From: Lutibacter sp.
GTDB lineage: Bacteria; Bacteroidota; Bacteroidia; Flavobacteriales; Flavobacteriaceae
Length of the DNA: 64,000 nucleotides
Direction: 5' to 3'
NCBI RefSeq assembly: GCF_030692605.1
Contig: NZ_JAUYUD010000106.1
Span: forward strand, 18,204-82,203
The translations under genes and the position numbers were made by a program. Every line of letters starts with the position of its first letter. Positions within the stretch are counted from its first letter, which is position 1. Below the pieces are notes generated by a model that ran no database searches, was not told where the DNA came from, and saw only the letters and a program-made list of their open reading frames with translations. Positions 52,336 through 63,019 of the stretch are shown here, one piece after another.

Positions 52336-55300
52336 ATGTTTAATTTTTCGGGACCTGGTCCAGGAGGTGTAATTGCTGATTTTGGGTTGTGGCTTAAGGG
52401 AACAAGAGGTATTGAAAAAGATGGTAGTAATAAAGTTTCTGTGTGGAATGATTTAGGACCAAACCCTAAAGATGCAATTCAACCAACGGCAATTAATCAA
52501 CCAACTTTTATTGATACTTATACAGGTAATATTAATTTTAATCCAGTTGTTAAATTTTTAAATGGAGGAGGAACCGAAGAATACTTGTACAACATAACCA
52601 ATGGTTTTTACAGTCAAGATATTTTTATTGTAATGATACCCGATGCAACAATCACAAGTTTATCTAGTCAAAATACTATTTTTGGCGGGGTAAAATCTAA
52701 TTTGGATAATCCAACTCCAGCCGGAACAATTACCGGTGTTGGCTATGGGAACTATACTACCGGTTTTATCAACGAATTATTATCTTATATGCAAGAATCT
52801 ACTTCTACGTATGGAATTGCAGAAATCAGCACCACTAAATCGTATGGAAATGCAGGAATTATCAACGTCAGAAATAATTCCACAATTGCAAATTCACAGG
52901 AAATGCTTTATAATTCAAATCTATTAACTACCTCAACTAATGTCGGAACTTTTACTAATGTTGGTCATATAGATACAGTTCCAGATCCAGATGTTGTTTG
53001 GGGTACTAAATATTGGATTGGGAAAAACTTTAGTGAATCAGGAAGTTTAAACGGTAGGGTTGCTGAAATTTTAACTTTTGCAGAACGTGTTCCAGATGAT
53101 GATGGTATTCAACCTGATAATAGTGATAATAGTCGTCAAAAAATTGAAACTTATTTGGCAATTAAATATGGTATTACCCTTGGATCTTCAACTGAGGCGC
53201 AAAAAGATTATGTTAATTCTGCTGGAATAAAAATATGGGACATCGCAGCAAATACAGGATTTAATTTTAATATTGCTGGGATAGGACGAGATGACGATTC
53301 TGATTTAAATCAAAAACAATCGAAAAGTATTAATGACGTAAACGAAGTTATAATTGGGCTAGGAGCCATAGCGCCAACCAATAGTGTCAACACCAATGAA
53401 TTTAAAGTTAATAAGGAGTTTTTAGTTTGGGGTTGTGACAATGGTGCTTTTACAGGCACAAGCACCAATGCAGTAACTATTGGAACAGGAGCTACTACAA
53501 CACTTACTCGCATAGACAGAATATGGAAAATTGTGGGAACAGGAGCCGATGTAAGTGAAGTTTATATTGGTATTCCTACCACTGCATTTTCTTCTTTCGC
53601 AAAAAATGCAAATGAAGAGTATGCATTAATTGTATCAAATACACCTTCGTTTCTAGATACAGATATTATTGATGTAATTCCTTTAAAAAGCAATTCTAAT
53701 ATCCTAGGAATATTGCAAACTTGGTACGATTTTGAAGGAACCAAGTTTTTTACTTTTGGAAAAGTGCCTAAATTAACAGAAAAGAGTGCTGTAAATATTG
53801 GTTTAACAGACTTTTTGGTTGGTGAATATAGTTTAAATTTAAACCCGTTTGCCTTCACTGTTTCGGCATGGGTTAAAGGGAATAATACGGCTAGTATTAG
53901 AACTATAATGGCTAAAGGAAGTAAATTACAATTACGCTTAAATGCAGCACATAAAATTGAAGTAATGGTTGATGATGATGCAACACCGAGGTTTACTTCA
54001 AATATGATTTTAAATGATTTAAAATGGCATCATATTGCTTTTGTGTACCAAAGTGGTACTATATTTCTATATGTAGATGGTGTATTAGACCAATCGGCAC
54101 AAGGTGTTAATCCGCCTACTCCTAATTTCAATCGATTCTCTATTGGAGCTGTTTATATTGATGCACATACTATAGATAGTCCTTTTTTAGGGGGAATTGA
54201 CGAAGTTTATGTTTGGAATTTAGCATTAACAGGAGATCAAGTAAATTTCCTAATGAATCAGGAAATTGAGCAAAATGGAGCTTTAGTTAGAGGCAAAGTT
54301 ATTCCAAAAGATATACCTTCAATGCCTTGGGCCTATTTAGCTGCTTATTACGATTTTAATTCTTTTTATGGCACTACAGTGGAGGGTCAAACCAATGACC
54401 GATTCTTTTTACGAATTAATTATAGAGCTGTGGCTAAAACAATTGTTAGTACTCAAACAGCACCATTACCTTATATTACAAAAGCAAATGGAGATTGGAA
54501 TATAGCAGGAACATGGCTAAATAATACAGTTCAAAACATTCCAAATTCAATAAGTTTAAAAGCTGGAACAGATGTAGAAGGTAATATTGTTCAAATCGCC
54601 CACAATGTAGCTTCAACAAGCAATAAGGTTGTATTAGGCTTATTAGTTGACAGTTTTAAGACTGTATCATCGAGTAATGATACAAAAATTCAAGTTTCGC
54701 ACTATTTAAAATTAGATGGAATCATTGATTTACAAGGAAAATCTCAATTAATACAAACTTTAGATAGTGAATTAGAACCAACAAGTTCGGGCTATATAAT
54801 TAGAAGTCAGCAAGGTACTGGAAATAAATATAGTTATAATTACTGGTCATCTCCTGTAGGGCCAATTAACGCGGTAACCAATAACAATAACTATACGATT
54901 TCTGGCGTATTTAAAGATGGAACAACATTAACACCTCAAAATATTACTTGGATTGGAGGTTACGACGGAAACAGTGGAACTTCTCCTATAAGTTTAGCTC
55001 GATATTGGCTTTATAAATTTGTGAACGGAACTGCTTACGCCAATTGGGCAAAAATAACAGAAAACAGCCCACTAGTACCATCTCAAGCATTTACGGTTAA
55101 AGGAGCAAGCGGAGTAGGAAGTACTAGTCAAAATTATACTTTTGTAGGGAAACCATATAATGGAACAATTGAAACAAATTCTATTTTAGCAAATAACTAT
55201 TTTTTAGTTGGAAACCCATATCCATCAGCTCTTGATGGTTATACTTTTATTGAAGATAATGCCTCTTCAATTACGGGGTCTATTTATTTTTGGGAACAAT

Positions 55301-56325
55301 CTGCTTTGAATAATACACACCTATTGAAGGGTTATACAGGAGGTTATTCTATATTAAACTTAACTGGAGGGGTCCCTCCTGTGAGTCCACCTGAAATTAG
55401 TGGATTAGGAGCAATCACAAAAATTCCAAAACAGTATATACCTGTTGGACAAGGCTTTTTTGTTATTGGAGAATCAGTAAATGGTGGTATAATAACTTTT
55501 AATAATGGACAAAGAGGTTTTCAAAAAGAAGATTCTGCAGAGTCAAATACCTTATTTAAAAATGCTGAAACCTCTGGAAGAAAATCGTTTTCTACCAATT
55601 CAGACGATTCTATAACAAGTGATAATTATTTTAAGATTAGACTTGGTTTTAATACTTCTAGCAAGTTTCATAGACAAATGCTAATTGGATTTATGAATGA
55701 AAAAGCGACCGACAGCTTAGATTATGGTTATGATGCACAGCAAATAGATACTCAAGAAAGCGATGCGTATTTTGTCATCGGAACGTCAAAATATAATATT
55801 CAAGGAGTTGGAAAATTTGATGTAAATAAAGTTTACCCATTGGGTGTAAAGGTTTCTGTAGATGGTATTGTTCAATTTATAATTGACGGCACAGATAATT
55901 TGCCACCAAATATAGATATTAATATTTTTGATAAAGAAACGGGTAACACATTTGTAATTAATAATCAGCCTTTTGAAATAACTTTAATGGCGGGTGAATA
56001 TTTAAAGAGGTTTGCCCTAACATTTAAATCTAATGCTCCAATAGCAATTGAAGAGACGGCTGTTATAGATGAGGAAGAAGTTATAATTGATGAAGTTCAG
56101 GTTTTTATGAATAATATAACTTCAGTATTACATGTTAAAAATGATGATACAGAAGGAATTAAAAATATTTTGCTTATTAATTATTTAGGACAAAATATTG
56201 GAAGTTGGAAAATAAATTCTAATGAAAGAGAATTAGCTATTCCAATTAAACAAGCTACAGGTGTATATATAGTCCAAGTTAGTTCTAAAATTGGAAAACT
56301 TAATAAGAAAATTATTATCAAATAG
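52336..56325 (+). CDS. LamG-domain T9SS-sorted surface protein, main part of a probably broken gene
   Basis: The 1329-aa ORF is in the same frame as the fragment upstream and continues from it after a single TAA, so ATG 52336 is an internal Met and not a natural start; it has no signal peptide of its own. The N-terminal part ('VSVWNDLG', 'IETYLAIKYGITL', 'IAGIGRDDDSDL') matches the DUF8202-like domain common in flavobacterial surface proteins. A LamG/concanavalin-like domain lies at about 490-650 ('FAFTVSAWVKGN', 'LKWHHIAFVYQSG'), then a shared module ('NYFKIRLGF', 'DYGYDAQ'), and a T9SS type A tail (about 1258-1329, 'QATGVYIVQVSS', ending KKIIIK). It may be non-functional if the stop is real. 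Confidence 0.8.
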   Translation: MFNFSGPGPGGVIADFGLWLKGTRGIEKDGSNKVSVWNDLGPNPKDAIQPTAINQPTFIDTYTGNINFNPVVKFLNGGGTEEYLYNITNGFYSQDIFIVMIPDATITSLSSQNTIFGGVKSNLDNPTPAGTITGVGYGNYTTGFINELLSYMQESTSTYGIAEISTTKSYGNAGIINVRNNSTIANSQEMLYNSNLLTTSTNVGTFTNVGHIDTVPDPDVVWGTKYWIGKNFSESGSLNGRVAEILTFAERVPDDDGIQPDNSDNSRQKIETYLAIKYGITLGSSTEAQKDYVNSAGIKIWDIAANTGFNFNIAGIGRDDDSDLNQKQSKSINDVNEVIIGLGAIAPTNSVNTNEFKVNKEFLVWGCDNGAFTGTSTNAVTIGTGATTTLTRIDRIWKIVGTGADVSEVYIGIPTTAFSSFAKNANEEYALIVSNTPSFLDTDIIDVIPLKSNSNILGILQTWYDFEGTKFFTFGKVPKLTEKSAVNIGLTDFLVGEYSLNLNPFAFTVSAWVKGNNTASIRTIMAKGSKLQLRLNAAHKIEVMVDDDATPRFTSNMILNDLKWHHIAFVYQSGTIFLYVDGVLDQSAQGVNPPTPNFNRFSIGAVYIDAHTIDSPFLGGIDEVYVWNLALTGDQVNFLMNQEIEQNGALVRGKVIPKDIPSMPWAYLAAYYDFNSFYGTTVEGQTNDRFFLRINYRAVAKTIVSTQTAPLPYITKANGDWNIAGTWLNNTVQNIPNSISLKAGTDVEGNIVQIAHNVASTSNKVVLGLLVDSFKTVSSSNDTKIQVSHYLKLDGIIDLQGKSQLIQTLDSELEPTSSGYIIRSQQGTGNKYSYNYWSSPVGPINAVTNNNNYTISGVFKDGTTLTPQNITWIGGYDGNSGTSPISLARYWLYKFVNGTAYANWAKITENSPLVPSQAFTVKGASGVGSTSQNYTFVGKPYNGTIETNSILANNYFLVGNPYPSALDGYTFIEDNASSITGSIYFWEQSALNNTHLLKGYTGGYSILNLTGGVPPVSPPEISGLGAITKIPKQYIPVGQGFFVIGESVNGGIITFNNGQRGFQKEDSAESNTLFKNAETSGRKSFSTNSDDSITSDNYFKIRLGFNTSSKFHRQMLIGFMNEKATDSLDYGYDAQQIDTQESDAYFVIGTSKYNIQGVGKFDVNKVYPLGVKVSVDGIVQFIIDGTDNLPPNIDINIFDKETGNTFVINNQPFEITLMAGEYLKRFALTFKSNAPIAIEETAVIDEEEVIIDEVQVFMNNITSVLHVKNDDTEGIKNILLINYLGQNIGSWKINSNERELAIPIKQATGVYIVQVSSKIGKLNKKIIIK

Positions 56326-56938
56326 TTAAATTCAAAAGAGGTTGTCTAAAAAGTGTTTAAAACTTTCATTTTGAACTTGTTTAATCATTCCTTTATCTCA
56401 ATATACTAATTATCAATTTCTACACAAACTTATTTCTATTGCGCTCAGAAATCAGAAACTGAGCGTACAGGCTGACGAAAATTCTACTTTTTAGTAATTT
56501 TTTTATTTAAAAGATATTAAGATATTTCAATAAGCACTTTTTTTTACCTCAAGTATTCCAATTAATATTCTTTCGATAATAATTTAATAAACCGGTTAAA
56601 ATCTATAGTAATCGGTAAAAAAGAGAATGAAATCACTTTTTAAAAAATTTATTTTCAGTTAACTATCAGAGTCATATCTTAAAATTAATTTTGATATTTC
56701 ATTTAATTATTTATATTTGAATTGTCATATGCTATGAAAAACCTTATTGACGATTCTCCTCTATGGATATTAATTTTGGAATGCTTAAAAATTGGTATGG
56801 AGTTATCTTAAATCATTTAATGGGAATTAATAGTGTATGTGAATAAATAGCTATTTGTCACACTACATTAGTATTTAAATTTTAGCAATGGGCTTAGCGC
56901 CTCATATGCCTAATGCTAATGTTTAAAAATTTAACAAA
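56326..56938. other. Gene-poor intergenic region with hairpins and repeat remnants
   Basis: It contains a remnant resembling the flavobacterial CATTCTGAACTTGTTT repeat near 56370, a perfect stem CGCTCAG (56442-56448) / CTGAGCG (56459-56465), and a promoter candidate at 56690-56719. A 25-codon ORF at 56734-56811 starts 15 bases after it, but nothing else supports it. Otherwise I see no gene. Confidence 0.5.
56690..56719 (+). promoter_or_regulatory. Candidate promoter for the 1579-aa surface protein gene
   Basis: TTTG (56690-56693), 18-base spacer, TATATTTG (56712-56719). This is the best full match to the Bacteroidota -33/-7 consensus in this part of the window. It implies a leader of about 210 bases before the ATG at 56939, longer than usual. 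Confidence 0.5.
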
Positions 56939-59900
56939 ATGTTAAAAAAAGATTTAGATGGCCCCAAAATTCGATTGAACAATAATTTTTTTCAACAATA
57001 TTTAGCCCCATTAATATTTTCACTTTTTCAAATAACATTAAAATTAAAATTTAATGTTAAAAAAGTTGTGTTATTTAGTCTTTATTTGGTAGGATCTACA
57101 AGTATTGGGCAAACTATATTTTCAGAAACTATAGGTGTATGTTGTGGATTGACAGTAACAGCTGTTACGGGCACTACTTTTTCAAATAATAGCTTAGCAT
57201 TTGTAGGTACAGCCGATACTAGAACAGATTCTCCTTCCTCAGATTATAATAAAGCTTCTGGCAGTAGAAATGTTTTTTTTACAAATGTCAATACTACTAG
57301 TTTTGTTATTTCTGGAATTAATACTTCAAGATTTTTAAATAGTACCCTCAGATTTGGGCACTGGAAATCAATTGACGCTGCAAGTAACCAATTATTAGTT
57401 GAAGTTAGTACTGATGGGACTAACTATACAACACTTTCATATGGTAGATCGGTTGCAATTGGATCTGCTGGTTGGGCGTTGGTTTCAGTAAATGGTTCAA
57501 TTCCACCTTCCACAAATTTATTTATTAGATTTAGACAAACTTCAACATCTTACACATTTCGAGTAGATGATATTGAATTAATTGGATTTTTTGATAGTGA
57601 TGGAGATGGTGTTAACGATAATGTTGATATTGATGATGATAATGATGGAATTAAGGACGAAGTAGAATGCCTTAATTTTGTGAAACCAAGGATATATAAT
57701 GCGGATTTTGAAGATATAAATATTATAACCTCTGGACTTGATCAAGGCCCAACTGACGTTGTAGCCACTCTTGGTATTTGGAAAGGTACAGGCTCTAATA
57801 TTCCAAATTGGCATAGCGGAGAATCGTTACCTAATAATCATTTAGAAATTTGGCATAATACTCAAGCAGCAGGAAATGACCTAGGAGGTCGTGCATTTTC
57901 AGGGGTACAATGGGCAGAAATTAACGCGACTACTAATGATGGTTTTTATCAAGATATAGTAACAACGCCTGGTGATGTGTTGCAATGGTCTTTTGCCCAT
58001 CGTAAAAGAAAAGGTTTTGCTGGAATTGGAGAAGATATTGCTCGGTTATTAATTGGCAATCCAAATGGCACATTAACCAGTCAAGGTGATTTTACTTCGG
58101 CAAGTGATGCTTCTTGGACAGAGCATTGGGGTACATATACAGTTCCTGCAGGGCAAACAATTACTCGATTAACCTTTACAGCAATTGCTGCAATATCTGG
58201 CACTTCAAGTCCTGGAAATTTTGTTGATAAAGTGCAGTTGTTTGTAATTCCAAATTGTAAAGATACAGATGGAGATTTGGTGCCCGATTATTTTGATTTA
58301 GACAGTGATAACGATGGGATACCAGACGTTGTAGAAAGTGTTAATACAAATTATAGTAATGGAACAGCAAAGATAGCTGCAGTAATCTTTATTGATTCCA
58401 ATAATAACGGAATGCACGATGATGCAGAAGGAAATATTCCACTAGATTCTGACAGTGATGGAGTACCTAATTTCATAGATTTAGATAGTGATAATGATAG
58501 TGTTTTTGATGTTGACGAGTCGGGAGCCGGTAATAGCAGTGCTATTGCTGGTTTTGAAAATGGGGATGGAGATATTAATGGGGATGGTGTTGGAGATGGA
58601 ACAGATTCCGAATTGTTTAGATTTAAAGATTCAAATAATGATGGTGTGTTAGAATATTTTGGGGATGGTATTTTAGATATTTATGATTACTTAATAGGAA
58701 ATACTACGTATGCCGATTCTTTTGGAAATCAAAATCAAGGTTCAACAGGTGTTGGATGGATTAATTATGTGAAAGATACCGATGGAGACGGAATTTCAGA
58801 TTATGTGGATGTAAAATCCAATGGAATAGATTTTGACATTTCAAGAACGTTATATGCAAGTTTAGATAGTAATGCAGACGGAATAATTGATGGCGCTTCA
58901 GATAGTGATAAAGATGGAATTGTAGATGCTTTTGATACTAATATTGCTTTTTTTGGTTCACCTAGAAACTTAGAAAGAAAGTTGCAACTGTATTTTGATG
59001 GTAGAAATGATTATATGGAGGAAGATGATGGTGTCAATAATATTGTAAATGGACTTTCTAAAGCTACTTTGATGGCATGGGTAAAATTAGATCCAGCATT
59101 TTCTGGCGATGCAGCAATTATGGGACAAAGTAATTTTTGGATTAGAATTAATGCCTCCAAAAGATTTAGAGTTGAAATAAACTCCTTACCATTTACAGTA
59201 GCTTCAACTTTTGCATTAGAATTAAATAGATGGACTCATGTTGCTGCAGTTTATGATGGATCAAATACTGCTGAAACTATCAAATTATTTATAAATGGCA
59301 AAAAAGTTGCGAGTACAAATACAGCAGGTATGAGACCAATAATTAAAACAAGTACAAACACTAAATTTAGATTGGGTAGGGATCCTTCAAATACCGATAT
59401 TTACAACACAACGGCTGATATGTTTAAGGGCTATATGGATGAGGTTCGCGTATTTGATAAAGCATTATCAGAAAACGAACTTCAAAAAATGGTTTATCAA
59501 GAAATTGAAGAGAACTCAGGAATTTTAAAGGGAACTGTTATACCACTTAACATAACACACTATGTAAATGAAACTACGAGTACTCCATTACCCTGGCTAA
59601 ACTTAAAAAGGTATTATAGAATGGATGTTTATAAAGATAATATAATAGATAATTTAACAACCCCAACAATAGATGTTGGAACAGGAGCAAGAATTTATAA
59701 CACAAAAGTTATTAGCCTTCAGCAAGCTCCTTTACCTTTTATCACCCAAATAAGCGATACTACTTTATCAAACGCCTTGGACATTCCTTCAAAAGGAATA
59801 AAAGGTACAGATGCAATAACCTATGATTGGTCTATTGTTAAAATAGAACATAAAAACATTAGTTATAATGCCTATCAAAAGCATTTGGGTTTAATTGTTA

Positions 59901-61678
59901 ATAACCAAGACTTAAGTTCAAACCCGATAATATTTAAAATTCAAAATGATTCTGAATTAAATGTGAGTTGGTATTTAGAATTAGATGGAGTTATAGATTT
60001 AGTAGGCGAATCGCAATTAGTACAAGAACCCGGAAGTATTTTAGACGCCGATAGTGGAGGTTATTTAGATAGAGACCAGCAAGGTACCCAAAGCAGTTAT
60101 AATTATAATTACTGGTCGTCTAATGTTGGACCAATTTCTGGAAATACAGGTGCTAGAGGAACAGGAGTAGCAAGCACAAACGCCAACTTTACTATAGCAG
60201 GAAGATTAATGGACGCATCCACCACTGCATCTCCATTGGGAATTAGTTTTGGCGCATCCCATACGTGGGCAGATGGCGCCGCTACAATTCCTAAAAGAAT
60301 TAGTAGTTACTGGTTATATAAATTTTATGGGCCATCAAATGATTATAATTCTTGGATAAAAATAAATCAAACTACGGCGTTGTTACCAGGAGAAGGGTAT
60401 ACCATGAAAGGAACCTCTGGTACGGCAGCTATTACAGACAATCAGAATTATAAATTTAGAGGAAAACCGTATAATGGAGATTTTACTTTGCCATTAGATA
60501 AATCTACAAGTGAGAAAAACAGACTGATAGGGAATCCATATCCATCAGCATTAAATGCCGATGAGTTTATTAAGGACAATATTGCTGAAACCATAAATAG
60601 TAAAGTTGGAAGAAATGCGGTGAATGTTTTTAATGGTGTATTGTATTTTTGGCATCATTTTTCTGGTAAAACACATGTTTTAGCTAAATATGTAGGCGGT
60701 TATGCCACCTATACTTTAATGGGAGGCATTGAGGCCATTTCAATTGATAGTCGAATAAATGCTAACCTTGCTGAGGGTAATAAAGTACCTGAAAGATACA
60801 TACCAGTAAACCAAGGATTTTTTGTAAATACAAGTTTAGATGCGGGAGTATCTGGGTCTACGCCTGCTATTCAAGGAGGAAATATTGTATTTAAAAACAG
60901 TCAGCGCGAATTTAAAAGAGAAGGGGCAAGTTCAGGTGTTGGGTCACTTTTTTTTAAAGGAAGTGATGAAAACAATGTTATTAACGATCAAGGCAAAGGA
61001 GACACTAGGCCAAAAATAAGGTTACACTATAGTTCTCCAAAAGGGTATCACAGGGCATTGTTAGTAGGTGCTGATATAAATGCTTCAAATAGTTTTGATT
61101 TAGGATATGATGCACCTATAGCCGATGTTGGAGAAGAGGATATGTTTTGGAAAATGGGCGATACCAAGTTGGTCATTCAGGCAATAAATAATTTTAATGA
61201 AGATCAAGAGTTGCCATTAGGTATTAAGACAGAGATAGCAGGTTTGATTAAAATAAAAATTCAAGCTTTAGAAAACGTGGATAAGAACACGGAAATCTTT
61301 ATAAAAGATAACCTAACCGGAGAAACCTATAAAATTAATGATCAGCCGTTTGAAATTAATTTAGAAAAAGGCGAATATGTAGATAGATTTTCGGTAGTTT
61401 TTCAACCTAGATTATTTACCAAAGATGAAATGACCATAATTGAAGGTGTAAAAGTATTTATGAACAACCACACTTCAGAATTAACCATAAAAAAAATAGT
61501 AGATGCAGATATTACCGGCATTCAATTGGTTAATTATTTAGGACAAACCATACAAACGTGGAAAGGTAATTATACGGCAAGAACAATAACATTGCCTGTT
61601 AAACAAGCCACAGGTGTATATATTGTTCAAGTATTTACTTCTAACGGAAAATTTAGTAAGAAAATAATTATTGAATAA
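56939..61678 (+). CDS. Large secreted LamG/thrombospondin-3-repeat protein with T9SS type A sorting domain
   Basis: The 1579-aa protein has a signal-like hydrophobic segment about 41-57 ending SIGQ; the first 38 residues before it are unusual and the true start may be at a later codon. Calcium-binding type-3 repeats are seen at about 217-240 and 441-462 (DSDGDGVNDNVDIDDDNDG-type), and further Asp/Asn-rich runs at about 505-660. A LamG domain lies at about 680-860, then the module shared with the neighbouring genes ('RPKIRLHY', 'LGYDAPIADVG'). The T9SS tail is about 1505-1579 ('QATGVYIVQVFTSNGKFSKK'). It is probably exported to the cell surface as an adhesin or matrix protein. Confidence 0.85.
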   Translation: MLKKDLDGPKIRLNNNFFQQYLAPLIFSLFQITLKLKFNVKKVVLFSLYLVGSTSIGQTIFSETIGVCCGLTVTAVTGTTFSNNSLAFVGTADTRTDSPSSDYNKASGSRNVFFTNVNTTSFVISGINTSRFLNSTLRFGHWKSIDAASNQLLVEVSTDGTNYTTLSYGRSVAIGSAGWALVSVNGSIPPSTNLFIRFRQTSTSYTFRVDDIELIGFFDSDGDGVNDNVDIDDDNDGIKDEVECLNFVKPRIYNADFEDINIITSGLDQGPTDVVATLGIWKGTGSNIPNWHSGESLPNNHLEIWHNTQAAGNDLGGRAFSGVQWAEINATTNDGFYQDIVTTPGDVLQWSFAHRKRKGFAGIGEDIARLLIGNPNGTLTSQGDFTSASDASWTEHWGTYTVPAGQTITRLTFTAIAAISGTSSPGNFVDKVQLFVIPNCKDTDGDLVPDYFDLDSDNDGIPDVVESVNTNYSNGTAKIAAVIFIDSNNNGMHDDAEGNIPLDSDSDGVPNFIDLDSDNDSVFDVDESGAGNSSAIAGFENGDGDINGDGVGDGTDSELFRFKDSNNDGVLEYFGDGILDIYDYLIGNTTYADSFGNQNQGSTGVGWINYVKDTDGDGISDYVDVKSNGIDFDISRTLYASLDSNADGIIDGASDSDKDGIVDAFDTNIAFFGSPRNLERKLQLYFDGRNDYMEEDDGVNNIVNGLSKATLMAWVKLDPAFSGDAAIMGQSNFWIRINASKRFRVEINSLPFTVASTFALELNRWTHVAAVYDGSNTAETIKLFINGKKVASTNTAGMRPIIKTSTNTKFRLGRDPSNTDIYNTTADMFKGYMDEVRVFDKALSENELQKMVYQEIEENSGILKGTVIPLNITHYVNETTSTPLPWLNLKRYYRMDVYKDNIIDNLTTPTIDVGTGARIYNTKVISLQQAPLPFITQISDTTLSNALDIPSKGIKGTDAITYDWSIVKIEHKNISYNAYQKHLGLIVNNQDLSSNPIIFKIQNDSELNVSWYLELDGVIDLVGESQLVQEPGSILDADSGGYLDRDQQGTQSSYNYNYWSSNVGPISGNTGARGTGVASTNANFTIAGRLMDASTTASPLGISFGASHTWADGAATIPKRISSYWLYKFYGPSNDYNSWIKINQTTALLPGEGYTMKGTSGTAAITDNQNYKFRGKPYNGDFTLPLDKSTSEKNRLIGNPYPSALNADEFIKDNIAETINSKVGRNAVNVFNGVLYFWHHFSGKTHVLAKYVGGYATYTLMGGIEAISIDSRINANLAEGNKVPERYIPVNQGFFVNTSLDAGVSGSTPAIQGGNIVFKNSQREFKREGASSGVGSLFFKGSDENNVINDQGKGDTRPKIRLHYSSPKGYHRALLVGADINASNSFDLGYDAPIADVGEEDMFWKMGDTKLVIQAINNFNEDQELPLGIKTEIAGLIKIKIQALENVDKNTEIFIKDNLTGETYKINDQPFEINLEKGEYVDRFSVVFQPRLFTKDEMTIIEGVKVFMNNHTSELTIKKIVDADITGIQLVNYLGQTIQTWKGNYTARTITLPVKQATGVYIVQVFTSNGKFSKKIIIE

Positions 61679-61915
61679 TTTTAATTACACTGAAAAGGTA
61701 AATTAACCACAAATTTAATTATATTACCAATTATTTATATAAAATAACCATTTGTATAATAAATATTACTATTTATTTGTCTATATTAAATATATGATGT
61801 AATTTAGTGCTATCAAAATTAAGACGTTGCCAATAAACTTTTATCAGATTTGTTTGTAATATTAGTATATTCTTATAAAGAAAAATATACCAAATTTCAT
61901 ATAAACTACAGTGTT

Positions 61916-62791
61916 ATGAAAAAAAAAGTTCTTTTTACAATCTTACTTCTTTTAATTGGCTTGATTTCTTTTTCTCAAGTTTCTGATTTACGCCCAAAAT
62001 TCAGAATAGGTTTTGATGCTCCCAAAATTGATCATCGACAATTATTATTAACTATTGACGAAAACACTACCGATGGTGTAGATTGGGGGTATGACGCTGA
62101 AATTTATCAAATTTTTGAAGACGATATGTACTGGATTTTGGAAAGAAAAAAATATGTAATTCAGGCAACAAATATCATAACCGAAGATAAAGAGTTTTTA
62201 CTTGGAGTGAGAACAATTAGTGGGGGCACAGTTAGTATAAAATTGGATGCAATTGAAAATCCTATTAGTGGATTTACAGTGCATTTGATTGATAAACATT
62301 TGAATGAAACGTATGACATTCAAAATAATGCATACAAAATTTCTTTATCACCTGGAGAATATCATAATCGCTTTGCAATTAAATTTAAGAAAAATGCTAT
62401 AATTAGTTCAAGTATACCAACACCTTCAATAGAGGAAATTTCAATCGATACAAGTATAGAAAGCGTTTTAATAGATGAAAACATCGAGAATGAAATTATT
62501 GATAATAATGAAATTAATAGTGACAGTAATAAAAATAAAAATAATTTTCATTCCGAATTAGTAATTCATGTTAATAATTCAGATGGAACAATTAAAATTA
62601 AAAATAACCGATTAATTAAGATTAATAAAGTTGCTATATTTAACTTTTTGGGGCTCAAAATTCAATCCTGGGAAAAAGGATTAAACGGTGAGTATTTGAA
62701 TTTACAAGTTAATAACCTTCGAAGAGGAATTTTTATAATAAATATTTTCACCGATGAAGGTATTCTATCTAAAAAAGTATTAAATAATTAA
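61916..62791 (+). CDS. Small exported protein: stand-alone copy of the surface-protein C-terminal module
   Basis: The 291 aa from the ATG at 61916 begin with a signal peptide (MKKKVLFTILLLLIGLISFS). A TTG at 61850 could extend it but adds residues before an excellent signal, so it is rejected. The body ('FRIGFDAPKIDHRQLLL', 'DWGYDAEIYQIFEDDMYW', 'YVIQATNIITEDKEFLLGVR') matches the module found just before the sorting tail in both large neighbours. A Glu/Ile/Asn-rich linker and a degenerate T9SS-like tail follow, ending 'GILSKKVLNN'. It has no LamG domain. It could be a partner or a truncated relative. Confidence 0.75.
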   Translation: MKKKVLFTILLLLIGLISFSQVSDLRPKFRIGFDAPKIDHRQLLLTIDENTTDGVDWGYDAEIYQIFEDDMYWILERKKYVIQATNIITEDKEFLLGVRTISGGTVSIKLDAIENPISGFTVHLIDKHLNETYDIQNNAYKISLSPGEYHNRFAIKFKKNAIISSSIPTPSIEEISIDTSIESVLIDENIENEIIDNNEINSDSNKNKNNFHSELVIHVNNSDGTIKIKNNRLIKINKVAIFNFLGLKIQSWEKGLNGEYLNLQVNNLRRGIFIINIFTDEGILSKKVLNN

Positions 62792-62792
62792 C

Positions 62793-62826
62793 AAAAAAGA
62801 TCTCGCAAGAAACGAGATTTTTTTTT
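62793..62826 (+). terminator. Rho-independent terminator
   Basis: The arms ATCTCG (62800-62805) and CGAGAT (62813-62818) are followed by a run of T. It starts close to the stop codon of the preceding gene. Confidence 0.85.
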
Positions 62827-63019
62827 GCTTTTAAGTTTTAAATGAGTAAGTTAACAATTCATTTTTTTTCTGATTAAATGTTTAAACGTACTATTTATTA
62901 TCAATTTTGATCCAATGGTAAAATTGCTTAAAATAATGGTTTAAATATCATACTTTCGCGATATAATACAATACCAAATTTACTTTCTATTTTAATTTAT
63001 AAATACAATAATATATGAT

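Noticed and set aside
56734..56811. 25-codon ORF in the 56.3-56.9 kb gap as a gene
   Set aside because: Too short, with no recognisable features or conservation evidence; only mentioned as part of a possible leader.
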